A DNA stretch of 64,000 nt from Subsaximicrobium wynnwilliamsii (lineage in GTDB: Bacteria > Bacteroidota > Bacteroidia > Flavobacteriales > Flavobacteriaceae). The notes beneath the pieces were generated by a model that searched no databases, was not told where the DNA came from, and was given only the letters and a program-made list of their open reading frames with translations. Position 1 is the first letter of the stretch; each line of letters starts with the position of its first letter. Both the position numbers and the translations under genes were made by a program. Below, one piece after another: positions 1 through 9,621 of the stretch. The stretch lies in the NCBI RefSeq assembly GCF_007997225.1, contig NZ_VORM01000002.1:248001-312000 (forward strand), written 5' to 3'.

Positions 1-68
1 TCAAAATTAATCAAAAATAGGCTAATAAATTTGTGCTGTATTTGCAGGAGGTTCGCCCCTAAAATCCT

Positions 69-76
69 TAATTTTG
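69..76 (+). promoter_or_regulatory. -7 promoter box for ctlX
   Basis: TAATTTTG matches the Bacteroidota -7 consensus TAnnTTTG and lies 20 bases before the chosen ATG at 97. This placement favours that start over an in-frame codon at 31, which lies upstream of the box. Confidence 0.6.
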
Positions 77-96
77 CAGATCAATTCATTTTAGAT

Positions 97-1029
97 ATGT
101 CACAAATTACCAATACCATACTTATGATTCGTCCTATAAGTTTCAGGATGAACGAGGAAACTGCAGTCAATAATTATTTTCAGCAGGATTTGAGCATCAA
201 AAATGCCGAAATCAATGCCAAAGCCCAACATGAGTTTGATGCTTTTGTTGAAAAGCTGAAGGCGGTTGGTGTGAACGTCATTGTGGTGCAGGATGACAAA
301 ACTCCAGATACACCAGATTCCATATTTCCAAACAATTGGGTAAGTTTTCATGAAAATGGGGATATTGGTCTCTATCCCATGTTTGCTGAAAATCGCCGTA
401 AAGAACGCCGAGAGGACGTATTTCTGACTTTAGAGGAAGCAGGATTTAAAATCAACAACATTGTTGATTATACCACAGCAGAAGATGAAGCGCTATATTT
501 GGAAGGCACTGGTAGTATTCTTTTGGATCGGGTGCATAGAAAGGCGTATTGTGCGTTGTCACCGCGCGCCGATGAGGATTTATTCATTGAATTTTGTGAG
601 GATTTTGAATACACGCCTGTTGTGTTCAATGCGTATCAAGATGTTGATGGTAAACGCTTGGCAATCTACCATACCAATGTCATGATGTGTTTGGCAACCG
701 ATTTTGCGGTAATCTGTTTGGACAGTATTGATGATAAAAAAGAACGCAAGACCGTTGTAAACAGTTTAAAGCAAGATGGAAAAACGATAATTGCCATAAG
801 CGAAGCACAAATGCACGAGTTTGCTGGTAATATGTTACAGGTGGAAGGCAAGAACGGTCAAGCCTATTTGGTCATGAGTCATGCTGCTCACGAAAGCCTA
901 ACAACCCAACAAGTTGGAACCATTGAAAAATTCTGCCCCATACTCTCCAGTTCTTTGGAAACCATAGAAACCTGCGGTGGCGGAAGTGCGCGATGCATGA
1001 TGGCTGAAGTGTTTCTACCTAGGGATTAA
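97..1029 (+). CDS. ctlX: Citrulline utilization hydrolase CtlX (amidinotransferase family)
   Basis: This 310-residue cytosolic enzyme belongs to the guanidino-group-modifying superfamily (arginine deiminase and dimethylargininase fold). CtlX proteins hydrolyse the ureido group of citrulline to give ornithine. Visible features are the N-terminal substrate-loop segment MIRPISFRMNEETAVNN, the EGTGSILLDR segment, the YHTNVMM segment with the likely catalytic His, and the C-terminal GGGSARCMMAEV with the likely nucleophilic Cys. The start at 97 is preferred because the residues encoded upstream look non-coding and a -7 box lies between the two candidate starts. It is a single gene, convergent with the histidine kinase gene that follows. 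A related amidinohydrolase activity cannot be excluded from sequence alone. Confidence 0.88.
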   Translation: MSQITNTILMIRPISFRMNEETAVNNYFQQDLSIKNAEINAKAQHEFDAFVEKLKAVGVNVIVVQDDKTPDTPDSIFPNNWVSFHENGDIGLYPMFAENRRKERREDVFLTLEEAGFKINNIVDYTTAEDEALYLEGTGSILLDRVHRKAYCALSPRADEDLFIEFCEDFEYTPVVFNAYQDVDGKRLAIYHTNVMMCLATDFAVICLDSIDDKKERKTVVNSLKQDGKTIIAISEAQMHEFAGNMLQVEGKNGQAYLVMSHAAHESLTTQQVGTIEKFCPILSSSLETIETCGGGSARCMMAEVFLPRD

Positions 1030-1075
1030 TGATTGACGATTTTTGATTTTTGATTTTCGAAGGTCGGGAATTTGG

Positions 1076-1153
1076 AACCTGCCGGCAGGTTTGAATCTTG
1101 ATCTAAAATACTTTGAACCTTGAACCTTGAACCTTGAACCTTGAACTCTGAAC
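1076..1153. repeat. 16-bp palindrome followed by heptamer microsatellite
   Basis: A perfect palindrome AACCTGCCGGCAGGTT (1076-1091) is followed by about six tandem copies of TTGAACC (1113-1153). It sits between two convergent genes. The palindrome could form a strong hairpin, but no U-run follows it. Confidence 0.75.
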
Positions 1154-1165
1154 TCGAAAACCCCT

Positions 1166-3223
1166 CTAGCTTACCGGTTTCATTTTAGGTAGCTCCACAT
1201 AGAATTTTGTACCAACATTGAGTTTGCTTTCTACCCAAATTCGCCCACCATTGAGTTCTACCAATTCTTTGCAGATGGTCAAACCGAGACCGTTGCCTTT
1301 TTCATTGTTGGTACCGGTGGTTGTGAAGTTGGAGTTCAGGAAAATTTTTGAGAGGTTTTCATTGGAGATGCCAACGCCAGTATCTTCCACACAAATTAAG
1401 CTTTTGCCTTGATGATCGGTATTTGAGATCGTGATCACATCGCCCACGCTGGTAAACTTCACAGCATTTGTGATTAGGTTTTGAATTACGATTTCTACCA
1501 TGCTCTTATCGGCATAGATGAAATCACGGTGAGATTCGTCAATAAATGCGATGCGTTTTTGCTCCACTTTCTGCTCCACCAAACTCATCTTATTGTGAAA
1601 CACATCTTGGATGTTGAATATCTCAGGTTTCGGTTTTAGATTCTGCATTTGGGATTTGGACCAATTGAGCAGATTGAACAGCAAGTCTGATGCGCTATCG
1701 GCGTTCTCGCTCAATTCTGGAATGAGGTCTTGAAATTCCTCGCGAGAGAGGTTGTCATCCTTCAGCAAATCAATAAAGGCCTTTATCGAGGAAATGGAAT
1801 CTTTTAAATCATGTGAAACTATGGAGAACAAACGATCCTTGACTTTATTGACTTCCTCCAAATTTTTGATCTTATCAGCATAGACCTTGTTTTGGGAAAC
1901 GAGGCTTGCATCTGGTTGGGTGGAAACACTGTGTTTTTGCGATTTCTTCCTGCGTTCTATATAATAAAGTAAAAACATGGTGCCAACAATCAATAGCAAT
2001 ACAGATAGCACAGCTATTACAATTAGAAGTGCACCGTCAGTTTCCTTGTTGGTGTTGAGGGCCTCTTTCTTTTCGGCCAATGCTTTGAAATAGTTGATGT
2101 CCTCAAGTAGATCGGGTTGAGAATCTTCTGTTATGGTTGGGAGTATGGGAGTGTTTTCCTTATCCAAAGCTGTTTTGAGCGTGTAGTATTTACCTTGCCA
2201 GAAAAATGCATTTTGAAAATTCTTGTTAATGGAATCCCATTCTTTTTGCAACCGGTAATTGGTCAATAACTGGGATTTGTCAGTGATGCGTTCTGCAAGG
2301 TCGTGGGCTTCATTGATTTGGATTCTTGCCAAGCGCGTTTTTCCCTGTTGCATGTTCAAACTGCCCATGGCGTTCAATGAGCGTACGATGCCGTCACTGT
2401 TTTTGATGTTTCGATTGAATTTCAATCCTTCGGCCAAATAGTTCCCTGCTTTCTCATAATTCTTGAATTCCAGGTACTCCACGCCAATTCTTGGTAGGAT
2501 TTCTCCTTTGAGCGTATCGTCTTCCGCAGCATTTAACAGTCCTAATACGTCTTCATAATACTCAATGGCTCTGCGATGTTCTTTACGTTCAGAATAAAGC
2601 ATCGCGATGTTTTTTGTCGACAACTTAATGCCCAAACTATCGAGAAGATCTTGTCTTACTCGCAAGGCCTTTATGTTGTACTCTAAAGCTTTGTCTGTTT
2701 GATGTGTTCTGTAATACGCTTCAGCAAGACTGTTGTAAGCGCTGCTTAGTTCGGTTTTTAAGTTCTTATCCTCAAAAATTTTAATGGCCGATAGTGAGTT
2801 TTCGAGGCCAACGCTATAATTGCCCCGTTTGATTTCTATAATGCCAATGCTGTTATTGACCTTGGCAATGCCAATGGTATCGCCCAATTGTAAATAGATT
2901 TTGAGTGATTTGTTAAAACCGTCAATGGCATTGTAATAATCGTTTTTGTCTGAATAGATAAGTGCTTTGTAGTAATTGGCATCGGCAACACCTTTAGAGT
3001 GGTTCAATAGGTTGGCAAGACGCTCAGTTTTGTCAATATATAACAGTGCTTTTTTATAGTCCGCATTATGGTACAGTGCATTTACCAAGAGCAAAGAGGT
3101 CTCTACCTTGGCAGAGTCTTGCTTTTGATATGCTAACTGCACGGTCAGGCTGTCTATATTATCTGTTTGGGAAAAACCAAATAATGTAGCACATAAAACA
3201 GCTAAAGTCAATAACTGTTTCAT
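1166..3223 (-). CDS. TPR-containing sensor histidine kinase
   Basis: This 685-residue inner-membrane sensor kinase has an N-terminal signal sequence (MKQLLTLAVLCATLFGFSQ), a periplasmic region of about 370 residues built from tetratricopeptide repeats, one transmembrane helix near 400-425 (LLIVIAVLSVLLLIVGTMFL), a short coiled linker, a HisKA domain with the H-box FSIVSHDLKDSISS, and a HATPase domain. The HATPase boxes are NLITNAVKF (N), DTGVGIS (G1) and GNGLGLTICKELVELNGG (G2). The protein should sense an unknown signal through the TPR region and pass phosphate to a response regulator. No response regulator gene is adjacent. The architecture is common in Bacteroidota. Confidence 0.92.
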   Translation of the reverse strand: MKQLLTLAVLCATLFGFSQTDNIDSLTVQLAYQKQDSAKVETSLLLVNALYHNADYKKALLYIDKTERLANLLNHSKGVADANYYKALIYSDKNDYYNAIDGFNKSLKIYLQLGDTIGIAKVNNSIGIIEIKRGNYSVGLENSLSAIKIFEDKNLKTELSSAYNSLAEAYYRTHQTDKALEYNIKALRVRQDLLDSLGIKLSTKNIAMLYSERKEHRRAIEYYEDVLGLLNAAEDDTLKGEILPRIGVEYLEFKNYEKAGNYLAEGLKFNRNIKNSDGIVRSLNAMGSLNMQQGKTRLARIQINEAHDLAERITDKSQLLTNYRLQKEWDSINKNFQNAFFWQGKYYTLKTALDKENTPILPTITEDSQPDLLEDINYFKALAEKKEALNTNKETDGALLIVIAVLSVLLLIVGTMFLLYYIERRKKSQKHSVSTQPDASLVSQNKVYADKIKNLEEVNKVKDRLFSIVSHDLKDSISSIKAFIDLLKDDNLSREEFQDLIPELSENADSASDLLFNLLNWSKSQMQNLKPKPEIFNIQDVFHNKMSLVEQKVEQKRIAFIDESHRDFIYADKSMVEIVIQNLITNAVKFTSVGDVITISNTDHQGKSLICVEDTGVGISNENLSKIFLNSNFTTTGTNNEKGNGLGLTICKELVELNGGRIWVESKLNVGTKFYVELPKMKPVS

Positions 3224-3248
3224 AGTCTGGCTAGGGCAACTGTAATTG

Positions 3249-3256
3249 CAAAATTA
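3249..3256 (-). promoter_or_regulatory. -7 promoter box for the histidine kinase gene
   Basis: On the minus strand the sequence reads TAATTTTG, a perfect TAnnTTTG match, 25 bases upstream of the kinase start codon. Confidence 0.55.
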
Positions 3257-3756
3257 TTTCGGCGAAAATACCTTTTGAGGGATGGGTAAATAAGTCTCGA
3301 AAATAATAAAGACAATCTAAATAAAGATTGATTATTATATTTCATCAAGTTTGGGACTTTGATTAATAGCTACCCAAAAATGATTAAAAGGGTTCTAAAT
3401 ATCTAATTTTTGGGTTTTAATACCGATAAATTAGTTGAAGTGGTTTTAAGGCGTTTTTCAAATAATCGACGAATAGTTGAAATGCCAAAATCTAGGAGAA
3501 ACGACACTATCATCGATGAACGGTAATCTAAACTTAGGCTATTGGTACGAGTCAACTAAAATCAATTATCCTCAAATACATCAAGTCCTGGCAAGGCCTT
3601 GTGTTCAAAGTCAAACAGGCATTGATTTTCGCAGGCCGAGCCTTGTGTTGAGGTGTTTTCATTTCCTGCAAAGGCCAACCAATCTGGCGCCCAACAGAAA
3701 AATAAATTTACGCTGTTGGGAATTCACTTTTAGGGTATCTACTTAACTCGAGAATT
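3257..3756. other. Intergenic stretch without a recognised gene
   Basis: About 500 bases between the kinase promoter and a small minus-strand ORF. An open frame exists at 3477-3746 (+), but its composition is unlike a protein and it has no promoter or family resemblance, so I do not call it. Confidence 0.5.
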
Positions 3757-3867
3757 CTATCCTTTGAAGAAATTAGGGTTCACTTGAGATGCAAGGGCAA
3801 TAATATCTTCGGAAGGATGACAACAAAACAACACCAAAAGTAAACCTAACAGCAAATTACGGTGCAT
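3757..3867 (-). CDS. Possible 36-residue lipoprotein or remnant of one
   Basis: The peptide starts MHRNLLLGLLLVLFCCHPSE, which has the form of a lipoprotein signal (short basic N-end, leucine-rich core, LFCC lipobox), followed by about 16 residues and a stop. A perfect -7 box (TAGATTTG on the minus strand, 3881-3888) lies 13 bases upstream, so it may be transcribed. It may be a genuine micro-lipoprotein or the surviving 5' end of a deleted gene. No family is recognised. Confidence 0.35.
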   Translation of the reverse strand: MHRNLLLGLLLVLFCCHPSEDIIALASQVNPNFFKG

Positions 3868-3880
3868 CCTTATTTTTTTA

Positions 3881-3888
3881 CAAATCTA
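3881..3888 (-). promoter_or_regulatory. -7 promoter box for the small lipoprotein ORF
   Basis: TAGATTTG on the minus strand fits TAnnTTTG. It lies back to back with the argS promoter at 3936. Confidence 0.45.
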
Positions 3889-3935
3889 AGCCATAAAGCT
3901 TAAGGCTCCATCAGGGATTTTTTGATAAAAACCGC

Positions 3936-3943
3936 TATCTTTG
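3936..3943 (+). promoter_or_regulatory. -7 promoter box for argS
   Basis: TATCTTTG is a perfect TAnnTTTG match 20 bases before the ATG at 3964. It rules against the in-frame TTG at 3922 as the start, which lies upstream of the box. Confidence 0.65.
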
Positions 3944-3963
3944 GCAGCTTAAACCCAATACAG

Positions 3964-5742
3964 ATGACGCTTCAAGAGACATTAGGACAACAAGTAAAAG
4001 CTGCGGTACGACAGCATTTTGGTGCCGAAATAGAAACAGTCGAATTTCAGGCCACGCGCAAGGAGTTTGCTGGCGACATTACAGTAGTGGTATTCCCGAT
4101 GTTGCGAGTGGTCAAAGGCAATCCAGCTCAGATTGGCGAGCAAATTGGTCTGTTTTTGAAGCAAGAAATGGACTTGATTACCGATTACAACGTGGTTAAA
4201 GGGTTTTTGAATTTGGAGATCAACGATCGATATTATCTGGATTTTTTCAGTAAAATACAGGACGACCCTCAGTTTGCATTTCTAAAACCCTCTGAAAACA
4301 ACAAGGCCGTCATGGTTGAATATTCGTCGCCAAACACCAATAAGCCTTTGCATTTAGGGCATGTGCGTAATAATCTGTTGGGCTATAGTGTGGCTGAAAT
4401 CATAAAAGCTTCAGGAAAAAAAGTCTATAAAACCCAGATCATTAACGATAGAGGCATTCATATTTGTAAAAGCATGTTGGCTTGGCAACGTTTCGGAAAT
4501 GGAGAAACGCCAGCGTCAACAAACTTGAAAGGCGATAAACTGGTAGGCAACTATTATGTGAAGTTTGACCAGGAATACAAAAAGGAAATCAAACATTTAA
4601 TTGCCGAAGGGAAAACCGAGGAAGAAGCCAAAAAAGAAGCGCCCATACTTTTGGAAGCACAGCAAATGCTCCAACAATGGGAAGCTGGCGATACTGAGGT
4701 AGTCGCGCTTTGGAACACAATGAATACTTGGGTTTACGATGGTTTTGATGTGACCTATAAAAATCTCGGGGTTGATTTTGACCAACTCTACTACGAAAGC
4801 CAAACCTACTTGTTGGGTAAGGAATTTGTGGCTGAAGGTTTGCAAAAAGGTGTGTTCTTTCAAAAAGAGGATGGCTCGGTATGGTGCGATCTAACGGAAG
4901 ACGGTTTGGATGAAAAAATCGTGCTTCGAAGCGATGGCACTGCGGTGTACATGACTCAGGATATTGGCACTGCCATTCAACGTGTCAAGGATTTCCCTGA
5001 TGTTGGTGGCATGGTCTATACGGTTGGCAACGAGCAGGAATATCATTTTCAGGTCTTGTTTCTCATCATTAAGAAATTGGGTTTCGATTGGGCCGATAAT
5101 CTGTTCCATCTCAGTTATGGGATGGTCGATTTACCTTCCGGAAAAATGAAGAGTCGTGAAGGCACCGTTGTGGATGCTGATGATTTGATTGATGAAATGA
5201 CGCAGACCGCTGCCGAAATTTCTGAGGAATTAGGAAAATTGGACGGCTACTCTTCTGAAGAAAAAAAGGAACTTTATAAAACCATTGGTTTAGGCGCGCT
5301 AAAATATTACATCTTAAAGGTGGATCCTAAAAAACGAATTCTCTTTGACCCGAAAGAGTCTATCGATTTTCAGGGCAATACGGGGCCCTTTATTCAATAT
5401 ACCTACGCGCGTATCCAATCTATTTTGAGAAAAGCAGAGGATGCTAAAGAAGTTAATTTTTCAACCTTGGAACTTCACGAAAAGGAACGCGAGCTTATCA
5501 AGCAGTTGGAACTGTTTCCTGAAGTGATTCAGAATGCAGCAGAACATCACAGTCCGGCATTGGTTGCCAATTATACTTATGATTTGGTAAAAGGCTTCAA
5601 TTCGTTTTATCAAAATGTGTCCATTTTGGGCGCAGATGATGATAATGAAAAAGCATTTAGAACGCAATTGGCGCGCTTGGTGGCCAATACGATCAAGAAT
5701 GCCTTTGGCCTTTTAGGCATAGAAGTGCCAGAGCGTATGTAG
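3964..5742 (+). CDS. argS: Arginyl-tRNA synthetase
   Basis: This 592-residue class Ia cytosolic enzyme charges tRNA-Arg with arginine using ATP. Visible features are the N-terminal additional domain (residues 1-110), the HIGH-type ATP motif as SSPNTNKPLHLGHVRN, a KMSKS-equivalent segment as PSGKMKSREGTVVDADDL, and the C-terminal anticodon-binding DALR domain. Length matches the family. The start at 3964 is supported by the -7 box just upstream. The gene stands alone and is followed by a terminator-like hairpin. A tRNA-Arg(ACG) gene, one of its expected substrates, lies in the same window. Confidence 0.97.
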   Translation: MTLQETLGQQVKAAVRQHFGAEIETVEFQATRKEFAGDITVVVFPMLRVVKGNPAQIGEQIGLFLKQEMDLITDYNVVKGFLNLEINDRYYLDFFSKIQDDPQFAFLKPSENNKAVMVEYSSPNTNKPLHLGHVRNNLLGYSVAEIIKASGKKVYKTQIINDRGIHICKSMLAWQRFGNGETPASTNLKGDKLVGNYYVKFDQEYKKEIKHLIAEGKTEEEAKKEAPILLEAQQMLQQWEAGDTEVVALWNTMNTWVYDGFDVTYKNLGVDFDQLYYESQTYLLGKEFVAEGLQKGVFFQKEDGSVWCDLTEDGLDEKIVLRSDGTAVYMTQDIGTAIQRVKDFPDVGGMVYTVGNEQEYHFQVLFLIIKKLGFDWADNLFHLSYGMVDLPSGKMKSREGTVVDADDLIDEMTQTAAEISEELGKLDGYSSEEKKELYKTIGLGALKYYILKVDPKKRILFDPKESIDFQGNTGPFIQYTYARIQSILRKAEDAKEVNFSTLELHEKERELIKQLELFPEVIQNAAEHHSPALVANYTYDLVKGFNSFYQNVSILGADDDNEKAFRTQLARLVANTIKNAFGLLGIEVPERM

Positions 5743-5765
5743 ATTCATTCATTTTAAATTTGGAA

Positions 5766-5791
5766 AAGGCTACCCTGAGGTGGTCTTTTTT
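5766..5791 (+). terminator. Probable terminator of argS
   Basis: GGCTACC and GGTGGTC pair with two wobbles around CTGA and are followed by seven T. Confidence 0.55.
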
Positions 5792-5923
5792 AGTGTTAAA
5801 AGCCGGTGTGGTGTTTTTCGCCAACATCTTCTCAATTTCGATAAATAGGCGCGTTTTCTGCAATCCTCTCGTGGGATTTATGCTTCTGAAAACTCAACTC
5901 GCCTAAATCCCGTATCTATTCAC

Positions 5924-6886
5924 ATGCAGCGATTAATCTTAACAATAGGTTTGGCACTTTTTTTCTTCGGAATCGGGAGGGCTCAGAAAATCCAACATCT
6001 GGAAGCCTTCCGAAGCATAAACAGTGAGCGCTATTTTCGATTTCATTATGACAACGATTTTTTTGCCGCCACCGATGAGATTTACACCCAAGGCTACCAT
6101 TTTGAGTTTGTGGCACCTGTTTTCAGTAAAAACCCCTTGAATTTTATGTTGCTGAAACCGGAGGGATTCAAAACCAAATTCGGACTCTCACTGGAGCACA
6201 TCGGGTTTACGCCCAATCATTACGAATTGCCAGAGATTCAGTACGGCGATAGACCATTCGCATCGGCCATTATGCTGAAAAGTTTTTCGGTTTCAACGCA
6301 TACTCAACAAAAGCTGCGCTGGCATTCTTCCTTGAGTCTCGGGCTAATTGGCCCGGGTGCGTTTGGTGAGGAGATGCAAGTGGGCATCCATAAATGGACC
6401 GGTAATAAAACACCGCTCGGCTGGCGACATCAAATCAAGAATGATGTGGTGATCAACTATCAAGTAGGGATTGAAAAGCAAGTGTTTCAGTTCAATGATA
6501 TTTTGTTTTTACAAGCCCAATCCACTTTAGACGTTGGGAGCTTGTTCACAAATATTTCCGCAGGTGCAAATTTAGTTGTGGGCCAATTTGAAAATGTGTT
6601 TTCTTCCGAAGCAAAAGAAGGCAGGTTCCAAATTTATGCCTATGCCCAACCTGTCGTAACCGCAGTGGGCCATGACGCGACCTTGCAAGGCGGACTCTTC
6701 AATACGAGAAGTCCTTACACCATCTCAAATGGAAACCTTGAACGGTTTACAGCACAATTTAATTTTGGTCTCGTCATCCAAACCAAAAGGCTTTACTTTG
6801 AATATTCGCGCTCCAGTATTTCAAAGGAATTTGAGACCGGCGAAACCGCTAAGTGGGGTGGATTTAGAGTTGGGTATCGATTTTGA
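5924..6886 (+). CDS. LpxR-family lipid A 3'-O-deacylase
   Basis: This 320-residue outer-membrane beta-barrel protein has a signal peptide (MQRLILTIGLALFFFGIGRA). The family (DUF2219/LpxR) removes the 3'-acyloxyacyl group of lipid A at the cell surface. Family hallmarks are the early NDFFAATDEIYTQGYHFEF segment, which carries Asn and Asp expected near the active site, and YGDRPFASAI. The last residues end in aromatic RVGYRF, as expected for Bam-assembled barrels. It is monocistronic. Substrate specificity is inferred from the family only. Confidence 0.85.
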   Translation: MQRLILTIGLALFFFGIGRAQKIQHLEAFRSINSERYFRFHYDNDFFAATDEIYTQGYHFEFVAPVFSKNPLNFMLLKPEGFKTKFGLSLEHIGFTPNHYELPEIQYGDRPFASAIMLKSFSVSTHTQQKLRWHSSLSLGLIGPGAFGEEMQVGIHKWTGNKTPLGWRHQIKNDVVINYQVGIEKQVFQFNDILFLQAQSTLDVGSLFTNISAGANLVVGQFENVFSSEAKEGRFQIYAYAQPVVTAVGHDATLQGGLFNTRSPYTISNGNLERFTAQFNFGLVIQTKRLYFEYSRSSISKEFETGETAKWGGFRVGYRF

Positions 6887-6994
6887 TCTCCAGAGGCTTT
6901 TATTCCCCCGAGGGTATTGATTTCATAGAATAGCGGGGTATTATTTCTCCAAAGTAAATGCTATTCCATGGGAAATGCTGAGATTTTGAGTTTA

Positions 6995-7022
6995 CACAAC
7001 CCACAACCCACAACCCACAACA
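6995..7022. repeat. Heptamer microsatellite ACAACCC
   Basis: About four tandem copies of a 7-bp unit lie between the 3' ends of the LpxR gene and the convergent M14 peptidase gene. Confidence 0.7.
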
Positions 7023-7025
7023 AAT

Positions 7026-9509
7026 TCACTCCGCACCCACATAAAACAACGCGTTGACAAAAAACAGTTTTCCATTGTCCCAAAAATTACGGAACAGCAC
7101 ATTGTCAACCATATAGATCACGCTTCCCTGACCTATAGGCTGCTCGCCGAACACCAAGGAGTTGTCCAATTTTTTGGCGGCCTCGTTACCCACAAATCCG
7201 GCAACACTTTTGGGGTCTTCGCCCAAATAGGCCACATTATAGCCAGATTCCAGCAACTGGTAGGAATCTGCCCCTAACTTTAAGCTAAAATAATCGTCGC
7301 CATATCCAAAAGCCATGGGATGGGTTGTATCGACTTTAGTCTTGAAAATGGCGCCGGTAATGCTATTTTTAATGGCTTCTCGCTCTCTGTCGGCATAAGG
7401 GATGAGCTTGTTTTTTTTAGCTACTTTAGATGAATCTGCTTCTTGCTTGTTCAAGCTCAGTCCGAAGCCTTCCTTATCCACAAAACTGCGCATGGCAGCA
7501 TCTATGGCAATCAATTTGCCACCGGCACGAATCCAATCCTTAAGGTCTGCGAGCAGCTTGTCGTTTAGCAATTCGCTATAATTACCATTTGGCATGATGA
7601 GGATATCGTACTTTGACAAATCGCTGCGATACAGATATTTGGTGTTGATAGTGGTCACGGGATACTGTAGTTCCTGCTCAAAAAAGTACCAAATTTCGCC
7701 ATAATTCAAGGAATAGGTGTAGTCTCCAGAAAGCAAGGCAATTTTAGGAGGATGCACCAATTTGACATCTGGCGAGCCAAAATCGGGCGCTGAGGTTGAG
7801 AATCCGGATTTGATGCCAATCAATCGCCGCTGGTGCTTGTTGCTTATTTGAAGCAGTTGGGCATCAAAATCGGCCAGGGTTTTATTATCGCCTCTTATAA
7901 CGATCAAAGAACCTCTGTTGTAAACAGCACCTTGGGTATCCATTGGTTTTTCGGTAAATCGCACGCGTATGTTCGCTTTTAAAAGTTCAGCTAAAAATTG
8001 GGCGTCTTGCAATGAATTCCATTTGAATATGTAACCGGTGGCATTGTTACTGACCGTGTTTAATTGGGGCGATTTGCCAAGCGTGGACGTGGGTATCAAA
8101 CTTTTACTTGCCAAAGCATCCAAGCCATAAGCAAAGGGTATGCTCCAAGCGGTAATATCATAAGTGAGCGAATCCACCAATTTGGTTTGGGCTTCAAACA
8201 GCACTTTTACCATTTTTCCTTTCGGTTGGTTGGTACTCACCACTAGATCTTCAGAGTCTGTACTTCGTTTACCTTCATTATTGCTGGCATAATCGTAACC
8301 GCTCACACTTCCGCCTTGAGCGAAACCATAGCTAATGGCATGTTTATCTAATAACTGGGTAAGGCGTTCTATTTTATCGGCGTTGCCTTGAAGCACATAG
8401 CTTTTGGTTTGGAGCGCGCTATTGTCAAAGAATTTTGCAAATTCAAGATTCAGTTTTGCGGCATTCTTGGAGGCCATTTCCACGGTGGAAAGCCCAGAAG
8501 TCGTATGATGCTTGAGTCGATCAATGAGCGTGAGTTCTTCGCCTTCATCGGTCATAATTCCCAATCCTGCGCGGCCGTGGCCAGCTTGCTCGTAGGTCAT
8601 GCCAATCGCGCCCATGTACGTTGGGTAAGTGTCGCCGTAACTTGGGTATAGCAAATCAAAACGCTCCCTTGTAAAGTAGAGCCAACCATTTTGGTCAAAA
8701 TATTTGGCGTTGTTTTTACCGATTTCCGTTTGAAAATCCCGCTGCCAATCGCTAATGATTTCATGAAAAGGGGCTGCGGCTGGCGCAAAATAATAAGGCT
8801 TTTCGATGCCTTGCTCATGAAAATCGACATGAATTTGCGGCAGCCATTGGTTATAGACTTTTAAACGCGCTTGGGTCTCTACTTGTGTAGCCCAAACCCA
8901 ATCCCGGTTGAGATCAAAAAGGTAATGGTTTGGTCGCCCACCTGGCCAAGGCTCTTGATGTTCACTGGCCTGTTGGTCCTTATCATAAGGTAGGCTGGCG
9001 GTTTCGTTATACCAATTGACATAGCGGTCGCGACCATCTGGATTTACGCAGGGGTCTATGATTACGACCGTGTTTTTGAGCCATTCCTGTTTCTCGGTCA
9101 ATAGCTTGTAGATGGTATTCATGGCAGCCTCAGTACTGGAGGCTTCATTGCCATGCACATTATAACTCAGCCAAACGATGGCAATGTTGTTTGCTTCAGA
9201 ATTGCCTTGAGCAACACCCGCGTGCTTCAGGTTATTTTCACGGATTTGCTCCAGGTTCTTAAGATTTTCTTCGGAAGACACAAAGGCCAGCAACAGCGGT
9301 CGTCTTTCATTCGTCTTTCCGTAATACTGCAATTTCACTTGTTGCGGTGTTGCTTTTTGCACCTGTTCAAAATAATCGACCACTTGCGACTGTCTTGAGA
9401 ATTGTGTGCCCAGTTCATAACCCAAAAATGCTGAAGGCGATTGAAGCTCTTGTGCTTGGATCGAAAATTGGATGAAAAGTAGTACTACTGCTAGAATGAA
9501 TTGCCGCAT
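7026..9509 (-). CDS. Secreted M14-family zinc carboxypeptidase
   Basis: This 827-residue exported protease has a signal peptide (residues 1-19) and an N-terminal M14 catalytic domain. The zinc motif HGNE is at about 119-122 (YNVHGNEASSTEAAM), the DPCVNPDGRDRYVNWYN substrate segment follows, and the third zinc ligand is in HVDFHEQG near residue 235. The C-terminal 230 residues contain a class I glutamine amidotransferase-like fold (YDILIMPNGNYSELL, then DWIRAGGKLIAID), a common companion in Bacteroidota M14 proteins. It probably digests extracellular or periplasmic peptides. A weak -7 candidate (TATCTTTA, 9533-9540, minus) lies upstream. Confidence 0.9.
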   Translation of the reverse strand: MRQFILAVVLLFIQFSIQAQELQSPSAFLGYELGTQFSRQSQVVDYFEQVQKATPQQVKLQYYGKTNERRPLLLAFVSSEENLKNLEQIRENNLKHAGVAQGNSEANNIAIVWLSYNVHGNEASSTEAAMNTIYKLLTEKQEWLKNTVVIIDPCVNPDGRDRYVNWYNETASLPYDKDQQASEHQEPWPGGRPNHYLFDLNRDWVWATQVETQARLKVYNQWLPQIHVDFHEQGIEKPYYFAPAAAPFHEIISDWQRDFQTEIGKNNAKYFDQNGWLYFTRERFDLLYPSYGDTYPTYMGAIGMTYEQAGHGRAGLGIMTDEGEELTLIDRLKHHTTSGLSTVEMASKNAAKLNLEFAKFFDNSALQTKSYVLQGNADKIERLTQLLDKHAISYGFAQGGSVSGYDYASNNEGKRSTDSEDLVVSTNQPKGKMVKVLFEAQTKLVDSLTYDITAWSIPFAYGLDALASKSLIPTSTLGKSPQLNTVSNNATGYIFKWNSLQDAQFLAELLKANIRVRFTEKPMDTQGAVYNRGSLIVIRGDNKTLADFDAQLLQISNKHQRRLIGIKSGFSTSAPDFGSPDVKLVHPPKIALLSGDYTYSLNYGEIWYFFEQELQYPVTTINTKYLYRSDLSKYDILIMPNGNYSELLNDKLLADLKDWIRAGGKLIAIDAAMRSFVDKEGFGLSLNKQEADSSKVAKKNKLIPYADREREAIKNSITGAIFKTKVDTTHPMAFGYGDDYFSLKLGADSYQLLESGYNVAYLGEDPKSVAGFVGNEAAKKLDNSLVFGEQPIGQGSVIYMVDNVLFRNFWDNGKLFFVNALFYVGAE

Positions 9510-9573
9510 GGGATTATTTAAAATTTGAATCGTAAAGATAGCGAGTGACTTTGAATTAACTAAAATTTAGCAC

Positions 9574-9601
9574 TTGAAAAATGGCGAGAACCTTATCTTT
9601 A
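9574..9601 (+). promoter_or_regulatory. Promoter of bshC
   Basis: A TTG (9574-9576) and TATCTTTA (9594-9601) are separated by 17 bases, close to the Bacteroidota -33/-7 layout, and end 20 bases before the ATG at 9622. Confidence 0.55.
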
Positions 9602-9621
9602 CAGCTAATCGAAGCCAGTTT

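Noticed and set aside
3477-3746. Open frame of 89 codons in the gap before argS
   Set aside because: Protein-unlike composition, no promoter box, no family resemblance, and overlaps no conserved feature.
6893-6930. Fourth copy of the dispersed repeat
   Set aside because: Shares only a short CCCCCGAGGGTATTG stretch. The ordered landmarks are missing.
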